A DNA stretch of 64,000 nucleotides, from the NCBI GenBank assembly GCA_031291055.1, contig JARLJU010000022.1, forward strand, positions 156,405 through 220,404, in the 5' to 3' direction. The notes below the pieces were generated by a model. The model ran no database searches, was not told where the DNA came from, and saw only the letters and a program-made list of their open reading frames with translations. The stretch comes from Rudaea sp. GTDB lineage: Bacteria; Pseudomonadota; Gammaproteobacteria; Xanthomonadales; Rhodanobacteraceae. A program made the position numbers and the translations under genes. Shown in pieces: positions 45,289 through 56,414 of the stretch. Position 1 is the first letter of the stretch. Each line of letters begins with the position of its first letter.

Positions 45289-46287
45289 ATGAACAAGTTT
45301 ATTCTGGCGTTGCTGGCGTTGTCTGTCGTGTTCGGCAATGCCGCAGACGCTACCACGATCAAGATCGCCACCGTTGCTCCCGACGGTACCGCGTGGATGA
45401 CGCAGATGCGCGCCGGCGCCGACGCGATAAAGAAACACACGGACGATCGCGTCGAGATCAAGTACTACCCGGGTGGCGTCATGGGTGACGAGCCTGCCGT
45501 GTTGCGCAAGATCAAGATCGGCCAGTTGCAGGGTGGCGCGTTCACCGGAGGCGAGCTGTCGCAGCTCGACAAGGACGCGCAAATCTACAGCCTGCCATTC
45601 CTGTTCAAGACGCAGGAGGAAGTCGACAAGGTGCGCGCGCAACTTGATCCGCTGCTGAAAAAGAGTTTCGAGCAGGCCGGCTTCGAGGCGGTGGGCATCA
45701 GCGGCGGTGGCTTTGCCTATCTGATGAGCGTCAAGGACATCAGGAACAAGGATGATCTGAAAGCGGCGAAGGTCTGGGTTCCGCAGGGCGACCGTATTGC
45801 CGAAGCCGGTTTCAAGGCCGGAGGCGTCACGCCGATTCCGCTGCCGCTCGCGGATGTGTACACGAGCCTGCAGACGGGATTGATCGACACCGTCGCGAAC
45901 ACTCCAGCGGGCGCAATCGCGTTTCAGTGGCACACCAAGCTCAGGCATATGGTCGATCTGCCGCTGACCTACGTCGTCGGCATTCTGGTGATCGACAAGA
46001 AGACGCTGGACACCCTGTCGGCCGAAGATCAGAAAACGGTGAACGAGGAACTCGGTGCCGCATTCGCGCGCCTGGAAAAAATCAACCGCGATGACAACGC
46101 GCAGGCACGTGGTGCTTTGGAAAAGCAGGGCGTGGCGATCTTCGCGCCGAACGCGGAAGAAGCGAAATCCTGGGATGCGGTTGGCAGCAGCGCACGCGCG
46201 CAATTGATTGCGGCGGGCGAGATCAGCGCGGAAATGTCGGCGGCGCTGAACAAGGCGATGGAGTCCGCGCACGGGGCAGGCAAATGA
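45289..46287 (+). CDS. dctP: TRAP transporter substrate-binding protein (DctP family)
   Basis: 332 residues. The ATG at 45289 starts a good signal peptide (MNKFILALLALSVVFGNAADA); a GTG at 45274 is in frame but adds only charged residues. DctP-family marks: IKIATVAPDGTAWMTQMRAG, YYPGGVMGDEPAVLRKIKIG, SLPFLFKTQEEVDK and PLADVYTSLQTGLIDTVAN. It binds the solute in the periplasm. The presence of TatT argues for a non-standard ligand rather than C4-dicarboxylate. Overlaps dctQ by ATGA. Confidence 0.92.
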   Translation: MNKFILALLALSVVFGNAADATTIKIATVAPDGTAWMTQMRAGADAIKKHTDDRVEIKYYPGGVMGDEPAVLRKIKIGQLQGGAFTGGELSQLDKDAQIYSLPFLFKTQEEVDKVRAQLDPLLKKSFEQAGFEAVGISGGGFAYLMSVKDIRNKDDLKAAKVWVPQGDRIAEAGFKAGGVTPIPLPLADVYTSLQTGLIDTVANTPAGAIAFQWHTKLRHMVDLPLTYVVGILVIDKKTLDTLSAEDQKTVNEELGAAFARLEKINRDDNAQARGALEKQGVAIFAPNAEEAKSWDAVGSSARAQLIAAGEISAEMSAALNKAMESAHGAGK

Positions 46288-46805
46288 GCGAAACGACGCG
46301 CCGGGCCTTGACCTGGCTCGGTCGTCTGGAAGACTGGCTGCTTGCCATCCTGGTCGTGGTTATGGTCGCCCTGGCCGGCGCGCAAATAATATTGCGCAAC
46401 TTTTTCGATACCGGATTGCCCTGGGCCGATCCGTTCCTGCGTACCTTGGTGCTGTGGACCGGCATCCTGGGCGCACTGGCTGCCGTGCGTGACGACAAGC
46501 ACATTGCGCTGGACGTGCTGCAACGATTTCTTGCGCCGGCGGCGCAGCGCGTCGCACGCGTATTGACGCTGGGTTTCGCCGCGGCGATTTGTGCCTCGAT
46601 GGCGTGGTACAGCATCGGACTGGTGCAGATAGATTTCGCCGAGGCCGCGCAGGCAGGCACGCGATCGCCCATCCCGGCATGGTTCCCGGAAACGATCTTG
46701 CCGGTCGGGTTTGCCCTCATGGCGCTGCGCTTCGCCCTGCATGCCTTCATGCCGCCGGCGCATCCGCCAGCGCTGCTGCACGATCCCGGCAAGGGGGGCG
46801 CGTGA
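46284..46805 (+). CDS. dctQ: TRAP transporter small permease (DctQ family)
   Basis: 173 residues with four helices: LEDWLLAILVVVMVALAGAQ, FLRTLVLWTGILGALAAV, VLTLGFAAAICASMAWYSI and ILPVGFALMALRFALHAF. The motif DDKHIALDVLQRFL after helix 2 is typical of DctQ. Coupled to dctP (ATGA overlap) and to dctM (GTGA overlap). Confidence 0.92.
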   Translation: MSETTRRALTWLGRLEDWLLAILVVVMVALAGAQIILRNFFDTGLPWADPFLRTLVLWTGILGALAAVRDDKHIALDVLQRFLAPAAQRVARVLTLGFAAAICASMAWYSIGLVQIDFAEAAQAGTRSPIPAWFPETILPVGFALMALRFALHAFMPPAHPPALLHDPGKGGA

Positions 46806-48079
46806 TCTGGCTCGTCGCGGGTGCTCTGGTATTGCTTGCCGCACTCGGCGCGCCGCTGTTCGCGTTGATCGCGGGCATCGCCCTGATCGGGTTCAGCGCT
46901 TCGGGCCAGCCGGGCACGGCGGTCGCGATCGAGTTTTATCGATTGGCCGACATGCCGGCCCTGATCGCGATTCCACTGTTCACACTTGCCGGTTACCTGC
47001 TCGCCGAAAGCCACGCGCCGCGCCGGCTGGTGCGGCTGACGAACGCCTTGTTCGGCTGGCTGCCGGGTGGGCTGGCCATCGTCTCCATTTGCGCCTGTAC
47101 ACTTTTTACGGCGTTCACCGGTGCGACTGGCGTGACGCTGGTGGCCTTGGGCGCCGTCCTTTACCCGGCGTTGCGTCAGGCGCATTACAGCGAACGGTTT
47201 TCGCTGGGGTTGCTGACTTCATCGGGTAGTCTGGGTCTGCTGCTGGTGCCGTCGATGCCGCTAATTCTCTACGGCGTGGTCGCGCAGCAGTTTCACACCA
47301 CGCCGCCGGTCAGTATTGACGCGCTGTTCAAGGCCGGATTGCTGCCGTGTTTGTTGATGGTGGTGCTGTTGTCGTTGTATAGCGCCTGGAACGCGCGTGG
47401 TTTGCCGCGGCCGCCAGCGACCAGTGCGGCTGAGGTCTGGAAGGCGGTCAAGGATGCTGCCTGGGAACTGCCGTTGCCATTCGTGATTCTGGCAGGCATT
47501 TACTCGGGCCGTCTGGCTGCTTCCGAAGCGGCCGCGGCGACAGCGCTGTACGTATTGGTCGTAACCGTCCTCGTCCGGCGCGAAATAGAGCTTGCGGAAT
47601 TGCCGCGCGTTATCCGGGAAGCAATGCTGCTGGTCGGTGCGATCCTGATCGTGCTCGGCTTCTCGCTGGCGCTGACCAACTGGCTGATCGACGCCGACGT
47701 GCCGGAGAAATTGTTCGCTGCCCTGCAAGCCGGCATCGCCAGCAAGACCGCCTTCCTGCTCGTGCTCAATGCCTTCCTGCTCGTGTTCGGCATGCTGCTG
47801 GAGGGATTCCCGGCCATCATCATCCTGGTGCCGCTGATCCTGCCGGTCGCAATGCACTACGACGTGGATCCGGTGCACCTGGGCATCATCTTCCTCGCCA
47901 ACCTGCAGATTGGCATCTTCCTGCCGCCGGCCGGGATGAACATCTTCATCGCGAGCGCCCGGTTCGGTGCGCCGCCGATGTCGATCATCCGCGCTTGTCT
48001 GCCGTTCTATGCGATCCTGCTGCTTGCAGTGCTCATCATCACGTACGTGCCTGATTTATCGCTGGCGCTGACGCGCTAG
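46802..48079 (+). CDS. dctM: TRAP transporter large permease (DctM family)
   Basis: 425 residues, the usual DctM length, from the GTG at 46802 that overlaps the dctQ stop (GTGA); the longer open frame is a shadow. About twelve helices; signatures include IPLFTLAGYLLAESHAPRRL, FTAFTGATGVTLVALGAVLY, LLTSSGSLGLLLVPSMPLIL and GIIFLANLQIGIFLPPAGMN. It forms the ion-coupled transport channel with DctQ in the inner membrane. Confidence 0.94.
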   Translation: MIWLVAGALVLLAALGAPLFALIAGIALIGFSASGQPGTAVAIEFYRLADMPALIAIPLFTLAGYLLAESHAPRRLVRLTNALFGWLPGGLAIVSICACTLFTAFTGATGVTLVALGAVLYPALRQAHYSERFSLGLLTSSGSLGLLLVPSMPLILYGVVAQQFHTTPPVSIDALFKAGLLPCLLMVVLLSLYSAWNARGLPRPPATSAAEVWKAVKDAAWELPLPFVILAGIYSGRLAASEAAAATALYVLVVTVLVRREIELAELPRVIREAMLLVGAILIVLGFSLALTNWLIDADVPEKLFAALQAGIASKTAFLLVLNAFLLVFGMLLEGFPAIIILVPLILPVAMHYDVDPVHLGIIFLANLQIGIFLPPAGMNIFIASARFGAPPMSIIRACLPFYAILLLAVLIITYVPDLSLALTR

Positions 48080-48149
48080 CGAGGGCCCGGACCATCGCTG
48101 GCTCTGATCCGCCAGCTCCGGTTCGCTGGCGCGGACTCGTCAGCACCGC

Positions 48150-49642
<1,493 letters not shown>

Positions 49643-49652
49643 GTCGCGAGTC

Positions 49653-49720
49653 GGGAATGGGGATTGGAGAATCGCCAGAGAGCTTTGCCGCCAATTGCCC
49701 GTTCTCCATTCCCGGTTCCC
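49653..49720. repeat. intergenic hairpin element between guaB and guaA
   Basis: Arms 49653-49672 and 49701-49720 pair at 16 of 20 positions around a 28-base loop. The arms are built from GGGAAT/GGGAAC words, like REP-like elements common in Xanthomonadales intergenic regions (from memory). The outer part of the second arm ends just before the guaA start. Confidence 0.65.
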
Positions 49721-49725
49721 ATGCC

Positions 49726-51285
49726 ATGACAAACATCCATCAAGACAAAATCCTCATTCTCGATTTCGGCGCGCAATATACGCAACTGATTGCGCGGCGC
49801 ATTCGCGAGATTGGCGTCTACTGCGAGATCTGGGCCTGGGACCACGATCCGGCGGCGATCGCCAGGTTTGCGCCCAGGGGCATCATCCTGTCAGGCGGCC
49901 CGGAATCGACGATTGAACCGGGATCGCCGCGTGCACCGCAGCAGGTATTCGACAGCGGCGTGCCGATCCTGGGCATCTGCTACGGCATGCAGACAATGGC
50001 GCAGCAGCTCGGCGGCAAGGTCGAAGGCGGCCACACGCGCGAATTCGGTCACGCCCGCGTCTCTCTGGCGTCTGCCTGTGCGCTGTTCAGCGAAGTTGCA
50101 GCGGCCGAAACGAGCCTTGATGTATGGATGTCGCACGGCGATCGCGTGACCGCCATTCCCGCCGGTTTCGTCACCACGGCAACCACCGAAAGCCTGCCGA
50201 TCGCGGCGATGGCCGACGATGCGCGGCGCTGGTATGGCGTGCAGTTCCATCCCGAAGTGACCCACACGCGGCGCGGCGCGGAACTCCTGCGCCGCTTCGT
50301 CGTGGACTTGTGCGCATGCGCCACACTGTGGACGCCGGCGAACATCATCGACGATGCGGTCGCCCGCGTGCGCGCACAGGTGGGCAAGGATCGCGTGCTC
50401 CTCGGTCTGTCCGGCGGCGTGGATTCGTCGGTTGTCGCCGCCTTGCTCAAGCGCGCCATCGGCGACCAATTGGTCTGTGTCTTTGTCGACACCGGCCTTT
50501 TGCGTTTCCGCGAAGGCGACCAGGTCATGGCGATGATGGCCGAGCACATGGGCGTGCGCGTGATCCGGGTGAACGCGGCCGAACGCTATTTCGCCGCACT
50601 TGCCGGAGTCAGCGACCCGGAAGCCAAGCGCAAGATCATCGGTCGCCTGTTCATCGAGATTTTCGACGAGGAATCCGCCAAGCTCCAGGGCATCGGCTGG
50701 CTGGCACAGGGCACGATCTACCCGGACGTGATCGAGTCTGCGGGCAGCAAGACCGGCAAGGCTCATGTGATCAAGTCGCATCACAATGTCGGCGGCCTGC
50801 CCGAGCGCATGAAGTTGAAACTGGTCGAGCCTGTGCGCGAACTGTTCAAGGACGAAGTGCGCCGCATCGGCGTCGAGCTGGGCCTGCCGCGAGAGATGGT
50901 GTACCGACATCCATTCCCCGGCCCGGGGTTGGGCGTGCGTGTGCTCGGCGAGATCAAAGCCGAGTTTGTGGATCTGTTGCAACGCGCAGACGATATCTTC
51001 ATCAGCGAGCTGCGCAAAAGCGGCCTCTACGACAAGGTCAGCCAGGCGTTTGCCGTGTTCCTGCCGGTCAAATCCGTAGGCGTGGTTGGCGATGCACGCG
51101 CTTACGAGTGGGTAGTCGCGCTGCGTGCGGTGGAAACCGTCGATTTCATGACGGCACATTGGGCGCGTCTGCCTTACGAATTTCTTGAAGCGGTATCATT
51201 GCGAATAATCAATGAGTTAAATGGTATATCTCGCGTTGTTTATGACATCAGCGGCAAGCCGCCCGCAACGATAGAGTGGGAGTAG
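49726..51285 (+). CDS. guaA: GMP synthase (glutamine-hydrolysing)
   Basis: 519 residues from the ATG at 49726; the frame upstream is non-homologous. The glutaminase domain has Cys85 in GICYGMQ and the His-x-Glu of QFHPEVTHT. The ATP-pyrophosphatase loop is [10 protein letters not shown]. The C-terminal dimerisation domain ends [20 protein letters not shown] followed by E. It converts XMP to GMP. The last codons lie near the tadA start. Confidence 0.97.
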   Translation: MTNIHQDKILILDFGAQYTQLIARRIREIGVYCEIWAWDHDPAAIARFAPRGIILSGGPESTIEPGSPRAPQQVFDSGVPILGICYGMQTMAQQLGGKVEGGHTREFGHARVSLASACALFSEVAAAETSLDVWMSHGDRVTAIPAGFVTTATTESLPIAAMADDARRWYGVQFHPEVTHTRRGAELLRRFVVDLCACATLWTPANIIDDAVARVRAQVGKDRVLLGLSGGVDSSVVAALLKRAIGDQLVCVFVDTGLLRFREGDQVMAMMAEHMGVRVIRVNAAERYFAALAGVSDPEAKRKIIGRLFIEIFDEESAKLQGIGWLAQGTIYPDVIESAGSKTGKAHVIKSHHNVGGLPERMKLKLVEPVRELFKDEVRRIGVELGLPREMVYRHPFPGPGLGVRVLGEIKAEFVDLLQRADDIFISELRKSGLYDKVSQAFAVFLPVKSVGVVGDARAYEWVVALRAVETVDFMTAHWARLPYEFLEAVSLRIINELNGISRVVYDISGKPPATIEWE

Positions 51286-51290
51286 GCGCG

Positions 51291-51758
51291 GTGTGCCCGG
51301 CTTTCTCGGCCGTCGACGAAACTTTCATGCGCCGCGCCCTGCTTCTGGCGCAACATGCACAGGAAGCGCATGAGGAAGTGCCGGTCGGTGCCGTTCTCGT
51401 GCTCGGCGGAGAAATTGTCGGCGAGGGCTGGAACCAGAATATTTCCACCCACGATCCCAGCGCGCATGCCGAGATCATGGCGTTGCGTGACGCCGGCCGC
51501 CGCCTCGGCAATCACCGTTTGCCGGGCGCGGAACTCTTCGTCACTCTGGAGCCATGCGCGATGTGCGCCGCGGCGATGATCCATGCGCGCGTCGCACGCG
51601 TCGTCTACGCTGCTGCGGATCCGAAAACCGGCGCGGCCGGTAGCGTTTTCGATACGCTGATTTCACCGCTGCACAATCACCGTGTTGCGGTTGACAAAGG
51701 CCTCTGCGCCGACGAGGCCGGCGCCCTGCTCAAGCGGTTTTTCCGACTGCGGCGTTAG
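51291..51758 (+). CDS. tadA: tRNA-specific adenosine deaminase TadA
   Basis: 155 residues from the GTG at 51291 (GGGAG eight bases upstream), five bases after guaA; the frame start at 51276 would lie inside guaA, and an ATG at 51327 would remove the first helix. The zinc deaminase motifs are His59-Ala-Glu61 and Pro-Cys89-x2-Cys92 (TLEPCAMCAAAM). It makes inosine at position 34 of tRNA-Arg(ACG). The guaBA-tadA neighbourhood is common in Xanthomonadales. Confidence 0.94.
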   Translation: MCPAFSAVDETFMRRALLLAQHAQEAHEEVPVGAVLVLGGEIVGEGWNQNISTHDPSAHAEIMALRDAGRRLGNHRLPGAELFVTLEPCAMCAAAMIHARVARVVYAAADPKTGAAGSVFDTLISPLHNHRVAVDKGLCADEAGALLKRFFRLRR

Positions 51759-52089
51759 TCAACGCCCGACGACGTCACCTGGGTCGCCGCGTTTGCCGGC
51801 ATATCGACCACACAAAAACTCATGTCTGCGACAACCGCCGCTTAGCGAAGTCCTAACGGCCAGCATGTTGCGATAGCACTCACGATCGGCAATCGGGAAA
51901 ACCGGATGAGTCTGCGACAGGCTTACCGCAGCGCACTCAAGACATACGCGACGTTCGCTGCGGATGATTGTGGTCGATATCGCGCGTCGCGCCAGCGCGC
52001 AAGGCACGAAGCGGCGTGGGCCTGACCTTTCAGCGCCGCGGCCGCGTCTGTTGACCGCACTGACTCCTGATCGACCGGACGAGAACCAT
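51759..52089. other. 331-base intergenic region
   Basis: No supported gene, RNA or hairpin terminator was seen between tadA and the FAD/NAD(P)-binding protein. A frame open from 51964 into the next gene reads as non-conserved residues before the ATG at 52090. Confidence 0.4.
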
Positions 52090-53544
52090 ATGCAACGCAT
52101 TGCGATCATCGGTGGGGGCGCTGCCGGCGCGGCCACCGTTGGCGAATTTCTGCGCGGTGGTGGAAGCAATCCAGTTGCCCTGACCTGGGTAGTCGGTAGG
52201 CGCGCGCCGGGCCGCGGCGTGGCCTACGCCACCCGCAACGATCAGCATCTGCTCAATGTGCGCACAGCGAACATGGGTCTGTTCGTCGATGATACGGGTG
52301 GACTGCTGCGTTTCGCGAAGACGCGCGGACTTGCCGCCGAGGCCACCGGATTCCTGCCGCGTGCGGTGTTCGGCGACTACGTCGAATCGACGCTGGCGCA
52401 GCTGATGTCCAGCCATGCGACCGGGTGCACGATCGATGTCCATTCGACCGAGGCGACCGCGCTGCATCCCCGTGCGGGTGGTGGCTACCATGTGCGCGCT
52501 GAAAGCGGTGCGATGCTCTCCGTCGATGCGGTGGTACTCGCGATCGGCGCGCCGCCGCCGGTTGCGCTGCCGCAGGTCGGCGCAGAGACGGTGGCCGGCA
52601 GCGGCTATCTGCTCGATCCCTGGAATCTGCCGCGACTGGCGCAGGTGCCCCGACGCGTGATTGTGCTTGGTAGTGGCCTGACTGCCGCCGACGTGGTCCT
52701 GAGTGTGGCCTCCGCGTGGCCGGATGCGCAGATCGTGGCACTGTCGCGTCATGGTTGCCTGCCTGCTGCGCATCGCACTGAACCTTGCGCGTCGTATGTG
52801 CACCAGGCCGGACTGGTCGATGCACTGCGTGCGCAACCGGATGCGCGACGCTGGCTGCGCCTGATCCGCGCGACAGTGTCGGTCGAAGGCTCCGACTGGC
52901 GCAGCGTGATAGACAGCATTCGTCCGGCGACGGTCGGACTTTGGCAGTCGCTGGATTCCACACAGCGCCGGCGCTTCCTGCGACACGCACGCTGGCTCTG
53001 GGAGCTGGCGCGACATCGCATGCCGCCGCAGACGGCAGAAGCGATCGAGCAGTTGCGGGAAGAAGGCCGGCTCGAACTGGTCGCGGGCCGGGTGCATCGC
53101 ATCGAGGGACAAGCGCCGCTTGCAGTGACTTTCAGACGTCGCGACGACGGTACGGCACATACACTCCTAGGAGATCTCGTCATCCAGGCAACCGGCTTCC
53201 AGGCCGCAACGGTGCGTACGCCGCATCGGCTCATGCGTCAGCTGCTCGCGACGGGCCTGGTCCGAATCGATCCGCTGGAACTTGGACTGGAGACGACCGC
53301 CGATGGACGTCCGTTGAGTGCCAACGGGTCGGCGACGCCGGACCTGCGTGTCATCGGGGCGCTGCTGCGCGGCGCGCTGTGGGAGTGTACGGCGTTGCCG
53401 GAAATCCGCGCGACGGCGGCGAAGCTGGCGCGCGAGTTGGCAGCGGACTTGCGCCGCAGGCACGCCCCCGATGTGCATCCGCCGCGGAGCTGCGATCGGG
53501 GTCCGCGATATAACGACATGTCGATTCACCAGTTCGACGCGTGA
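52090..53544 (+). CDS. FAD/NAD(P)-binding protein (NAD_binding_9 type)
   Basis: 484 residues from the ATG at 52090. The N-terminal dinucleotide fold IAIIGGGAAGAATVGEFLRG, then GRGVAYATRNDQHLLNVRTA (typical of the NAD_binding_9 family), VVLAIGAPPP, a second Rossmann motif VIVLGSGLTAADVVLS, and QATGFQAAT. Related proteins are annotated as hydroxyacylglutathione-associated or siderophore-pathway-like FAD proteins, but the reaction is unknown. It lies 46 bases before the sulfate-binding protein gene and could be co-transcribed. Confidence 0.85.
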   Translation: MQRIAIIGGGAAGAATVGEFLRGGGSNPVALTWVVGRRAPGRGVAYATRNDQHLLNVRTANMGLFVDDTGGLLRFAKTRGLAAEATGFLPRAVFGDYVESTLAQLMSSHATGCTIDVHSTEATALHPRAGGGYHVRAESGAMLSVDAVVLAIGAPPPVALPQVGAETVAGSGYLLDPWNLPRLAQVPRRVIVLGSGLTAADVVLSVASAWPDAQIVALSRHGCLPAAHRTEPCASYVHQAGLVDALRAQPDARRWLRLIRATVSVEGSDWRSVIDSIRPATVGLWQSLDSTQRRRFLRHARWLWELARHRMPPQTAEAIEQLREEGRLELVAGRVHRIEGQAPLAVTFRRRDDGTAHTLLGDLVIQATGFQAATVRTPHRLMRQLLATGLVRIDPLELGLETTADGRPLSANGSATPDLRVIGALLRGALWECTALPEIRATAAKLARELAADLRRRHAPDVHPPRSCDRGPRYNDMSIHQFDA

Positions 53545-53590
53545 GCGCGGACCGCTAGGCTCCTGCATATCAACCTTTGGGGAAGACAAT

Positions 53591-54592
53591 ATGCAACGCA
53601 GATTCGCCTCGTTCATCGCCGCATTTGCATTCAGCCTGGCTGTGTCCGCCAAAGACGCCACCCTGCTCAATGTCTCTTACGATCCGACACGCGAGCTCTA
53701 CCAGCAGATCAACACGGCGTTCACTGCCGACTGGAAGGCGAAGACCGGCGACACGCTGACGATCAAGCAATCGCATGGCGGCTCATCCAAGCAGGCGCGG
53801 GCGATCATCGACGGGCTCGAAGCCGATGTTGCCACGCTCGGCATTGCCTCCGATATCGATGCACTGCACGAGCACGGCGATTTGCTGCCGGCGGACTGGC
53901 AGTCGCGTCTGCCCGGCGACAGCACCCCGTACAACTCGACGATCGTCCTGCTCGTGCGCAGGGGCAACCCGAAGCAGGTCAAGGATTGGGCCGATCTGGC
54001 CAGGCCCGGCATCAGCGTGATCACGCCCAATCCCAAGACTTCAGCCGGCGCACGCTGGAACTTCCTGGCCGTCTATGCCTATGCGCTGAAGGCGAGCGCG
54101 GATGATGAGGGCAGGGCGCGCGGCTTCGTTGCGCAGGTGTACAGGAATGTACCGGTGCTCGACACCGGCGCACGCGGCTCGACCCAGACCTTTGCCCAGC
54201 GCAATGTCGGCGATGTGCTCATCGCATGGGAGAACGAAGCGTACCTGGCAGAGAAGGAATTCGGTGCGGACAAGTTTGACGTCGTCGTCCCTTCGCTGTC
54301 GATACTTGCGCAACCGCCGGTGGCGGTCGTCGACAGGAACGCGAAAAAGCACGGCACCGAGAAAATCGCGGAAGCGTATTTGCGCTTCCTCTACACGCCG
54401 CGGGCCCAGGAAATCATTGCGCAGAATCACTACCGTCCGCTGGAGTCGGCTGTCGTGGCACGCCACGCGGGTGATTTTCCCAAGATCGAACTGACGACGA
54501 TCAAGCAGTTCGGCGGCTGGAAAGCGGCGCAACCGAAATTTTTCGGCGATGGGGGAGTGTTCGATCAGATCTATCAGACCTCCAAACCCTGA
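53591..54592 (+). CDS. sbp: sulfate ABC transporter periplasmic binding protein
   Basis: 333 residues from the ATG at 53591. Signal peptide MQRRFASFIAAFAFSLAVSA. Sulfate-binding family marks: LLNVSYDPTRELYQQIN, IKQSHGGSSKQARAI, ATLGIASDIDAL and NPKTSAGARWNFLAVYAYAL. It captures sulfate (or thiosulfate) and delivers it to CysTW. It is the first gene of sbp-cysT-cysW-cysA. Confidence 0.94.
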   Translation: MQRRFASFIAAFAFSLAVSAKDATLLNVSYDPTRELYQQINTAFTADWKAKTGDTLTIKQSHGGSSKQARAIIDGLEADVATLGIASDIDALHEHGDLLPADWQSRLPGDSTPYNSTIVLLVRRGNPKQVKDWADLARPGISVITPNPKTSAGARWNFLAVYAYALKASADDEGRARGFVAQVYRNVPVLDTGARGSTQTFAQRNVGDVLIAWENEAYLAEKEFGADKFDVVVPSLSILAQPPVAVVDRNAKKHGTEKIAEAYLRFLYTPRAQEIIAQNHYRPLESAVVARHAGDFPKIELTTIKQFGGWKAAQPKFFGDGGVFDQIYQTSKP

Positions 54593-54671
54593 TTCGGGCT
54601 GGCGGCCCGGATGATTCCCGATATCGCCATGGACCGCATCCGGTTCGCGATGTCGACGCGGCTGAGCTAGG

Positions 54672-55562
54672 ATGAGCGCAGTAGTTCTCTCGCCTGCAAG
54701 CGCCGACATGAGCACGACCCGGCCACCGCGGACTGTCGCCCGCGCCAGATCGTCGCGCGCGGTGCTGCCCGGTTTCAGCCTCAGCTTCGGCTTTACGCTG
54801 ACCTGGCTTTCGCTGCTGGTACTGATCCCGCTCGCGGCTCTGTTCGCGCGCGCCGCGGGCCTCGGCCTCGAAGGTCTCTGGCACGAACTGGCATCCGCGC
54901 GCGTGATGCATGCGCTCGGCCTGAGTTTCTGCGGTGCGCTTGCCGCAGCGGCGATCAATGCCGTTTTCGGCAGCTTGATCGCATGGACGTTCGTGCGCTA
55001 CGACTTCCCCGGCAAGCCCGCATTCCACGCCATGATCGACTTGCCATTTGCGTTGCCGACGGCCGTCGCCGGCATCGCGTTGACAGCGCTGTATTCCGAA
55101 CATGGCTGGCTCGGTGCGCCGCTGGCGCAACTCGGGATCCAAGTTGCATACACGCCACTGGGAGTCATCGTGGCGATGGTATTCATCAGTCTGCCCTTCG
55201 TCGTGCGCACGCTCGAACCGGTGCTGGAAGAAGCCGAGAAACAGCTTGAGGAAGTCGCCGCAACGCTCGGCGCGACGCGGCGTCAGACCATCGTGCATAT
55301 CATTTTCCCGACCGTGCTGCCGGCGCTGCTGACCGGCACCGCGCTCGCGTTCGCGCGCGCCGTCGGTGAATACGGCTCGATCATCTTCATTGCCGGCAAT
55401 CTGCAGAATGTTTCCGAGATAGCGCCGTTGCTGATCATGATCCGGCTCGATGAGTTCAACTATGCCGGCGCCACGGCCCTGGCCTGTGCAATGCTGGTGA
55501 TGTCGTTCGTGATCCTGCTGGCAATCAATCTGCTGCAGGCCTGGAATCGACACCGTGGCTAG
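54672..55562 (+). CDS. cysT: sulfate ABC transporter permease CysT
   Basis: 296 residues from the ATG at 54672; an ATG at 54708 is an alternative since the first residues are not conserved. Six transmembrane helices; the PGFSLSFGFTLTWLSLLVLI start and the cytosolic coupling loop EEVAATLGATRRQTIVHIIF (EAA motif) are typical. Its stop overlaps the start of cysW by 8 bases. Confidence 0.94.
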   Translation: MSAVVLSPASADMSTTRPPRTVARARSSRAVLPGFSLSFGFTLTWLSLLVLIPLAALFARAAGLGLEGLWHELASARVMHALGLSFCGALAAAAINAVFGSLIAWTFVRYDFPGKPAFHAMIDLPFALPTAVAGIALTALYSEHGWLGAPLAQLGIQVAYTPLGVIVAMVFISLPFVVRTLEPVLEEAEKQLEEVAATLGATRRQTIVHIIFPTVLPALLTGTALAFARAVGEYGSIIFIAGNLQNVSEIAPLLIMIRLDEFNYAGATALACAMLVMSFVILLAINLLQAWNRHRG

Positions 55563-56412
55563 GCGCAGCGACCGGAACAACGCGTTGTCGGAGCCGAAGT
55601 CCGTACGCTGGCTGCTGATCGCCGCGACCCTGATGTTTCTTGGCGTGTTCCTGTTGCTGCCCCTGATCACGGTCTTCGCGCAGGCATTCGAACACGGCGC
55701 AAGCGTGTTCTTCGCCGCGCTGGCCGACAGCGATACGCTGGCGTCGATCCGGCTGACCCTGCTCACGGCGGCGATTGCGGTGCCGCTCAATACTGCGTTC
55801 GGTATCTCTGCGGCATGGGCCATTGCCAAGTTCGAATTCCGCGGCAAGAGCCTGCTGATCACGCTGATCGATCTGCCGTTCTCGGTGTCGCCGGTGATTG
55901 CCGGCATGGTGTTCATCTTGTTGTTCGGCGCGAACGGCTGGCTTGGTACGTGGCTTTCCGCACACGATATCAAGATCGTTTTCGCACTGCCCGGTATCGT
56001 GCTGGCGACGGCGTTCGTCACCTTGCCCTTCGTCGCGCGTGAACTGATTCCCCTCATGCAGGCCCAGGGCATGGATGAAGAACAGGCCGCGGCAACGCTG
56101 GGTGCGGGCGGCCTGCGCATGTTCTGGCACGTGACCTTGCCGAACATCCGCTGGGGCCTTCTTTACGGTGTGCTGTTGTGCAATGCGCGCGCCATGGGCG
56201 AGTTTGGCGCTGTCTCGGTGGTCAGCGGACATATCCGCGGATTGACCAATACGATGCCGCTGCACGTGGAAATCCTCTACAACGATTATCAGATCAGCGC
56301 CGCGTTCGCGGTTTCGTCACTGCTGGCGCTGCTCGCCTTCATCACCCTGGCCTTGAAGAATTTTCTCGAATGGCGTCACGGCGACGAACTCGCCGCGGTA
56401 CGCGGAAATTGA
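55555..56412 (+). CDS. cysW: sulfate ABC transporter permease CysW
   Basis: 285 residues from a GTG at 55555 overlapping the end of cysT. Six helices; the coupling loop [20 protein letters not shown] and the end segment [17 protein letters not shown] are typical of CysW. Paired with CysT it forms the membrane channel. cysA starts two bases after its stop. Confidence 0.94.
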   Translation: MARRSDRNNALSEPKSVRWLLIAATLMFLGVFLLLPLITVFAQAFEHGASVFFAALADSDTLASIRLTLLTAAIAVPLNTAFGISAAWAIAKFEFRGKSLLITLIDLPFSVSPVIAGMVFILLFGANGWLGTWLSAHDIKIVFALPGIVLATAFVTLPFVARELIPLMQAQGMDEEQAAATLGAGGLRMFWHVTLPNIRWGLLYGVLLCNARAMGEFGAVSVVSGHIRGLTNTMPLHVEILYNDYQISAAFAVSSLLALLAFITLALKNFLEWRHGDELAAVRGN

Positions 56413-56414
56413 GC

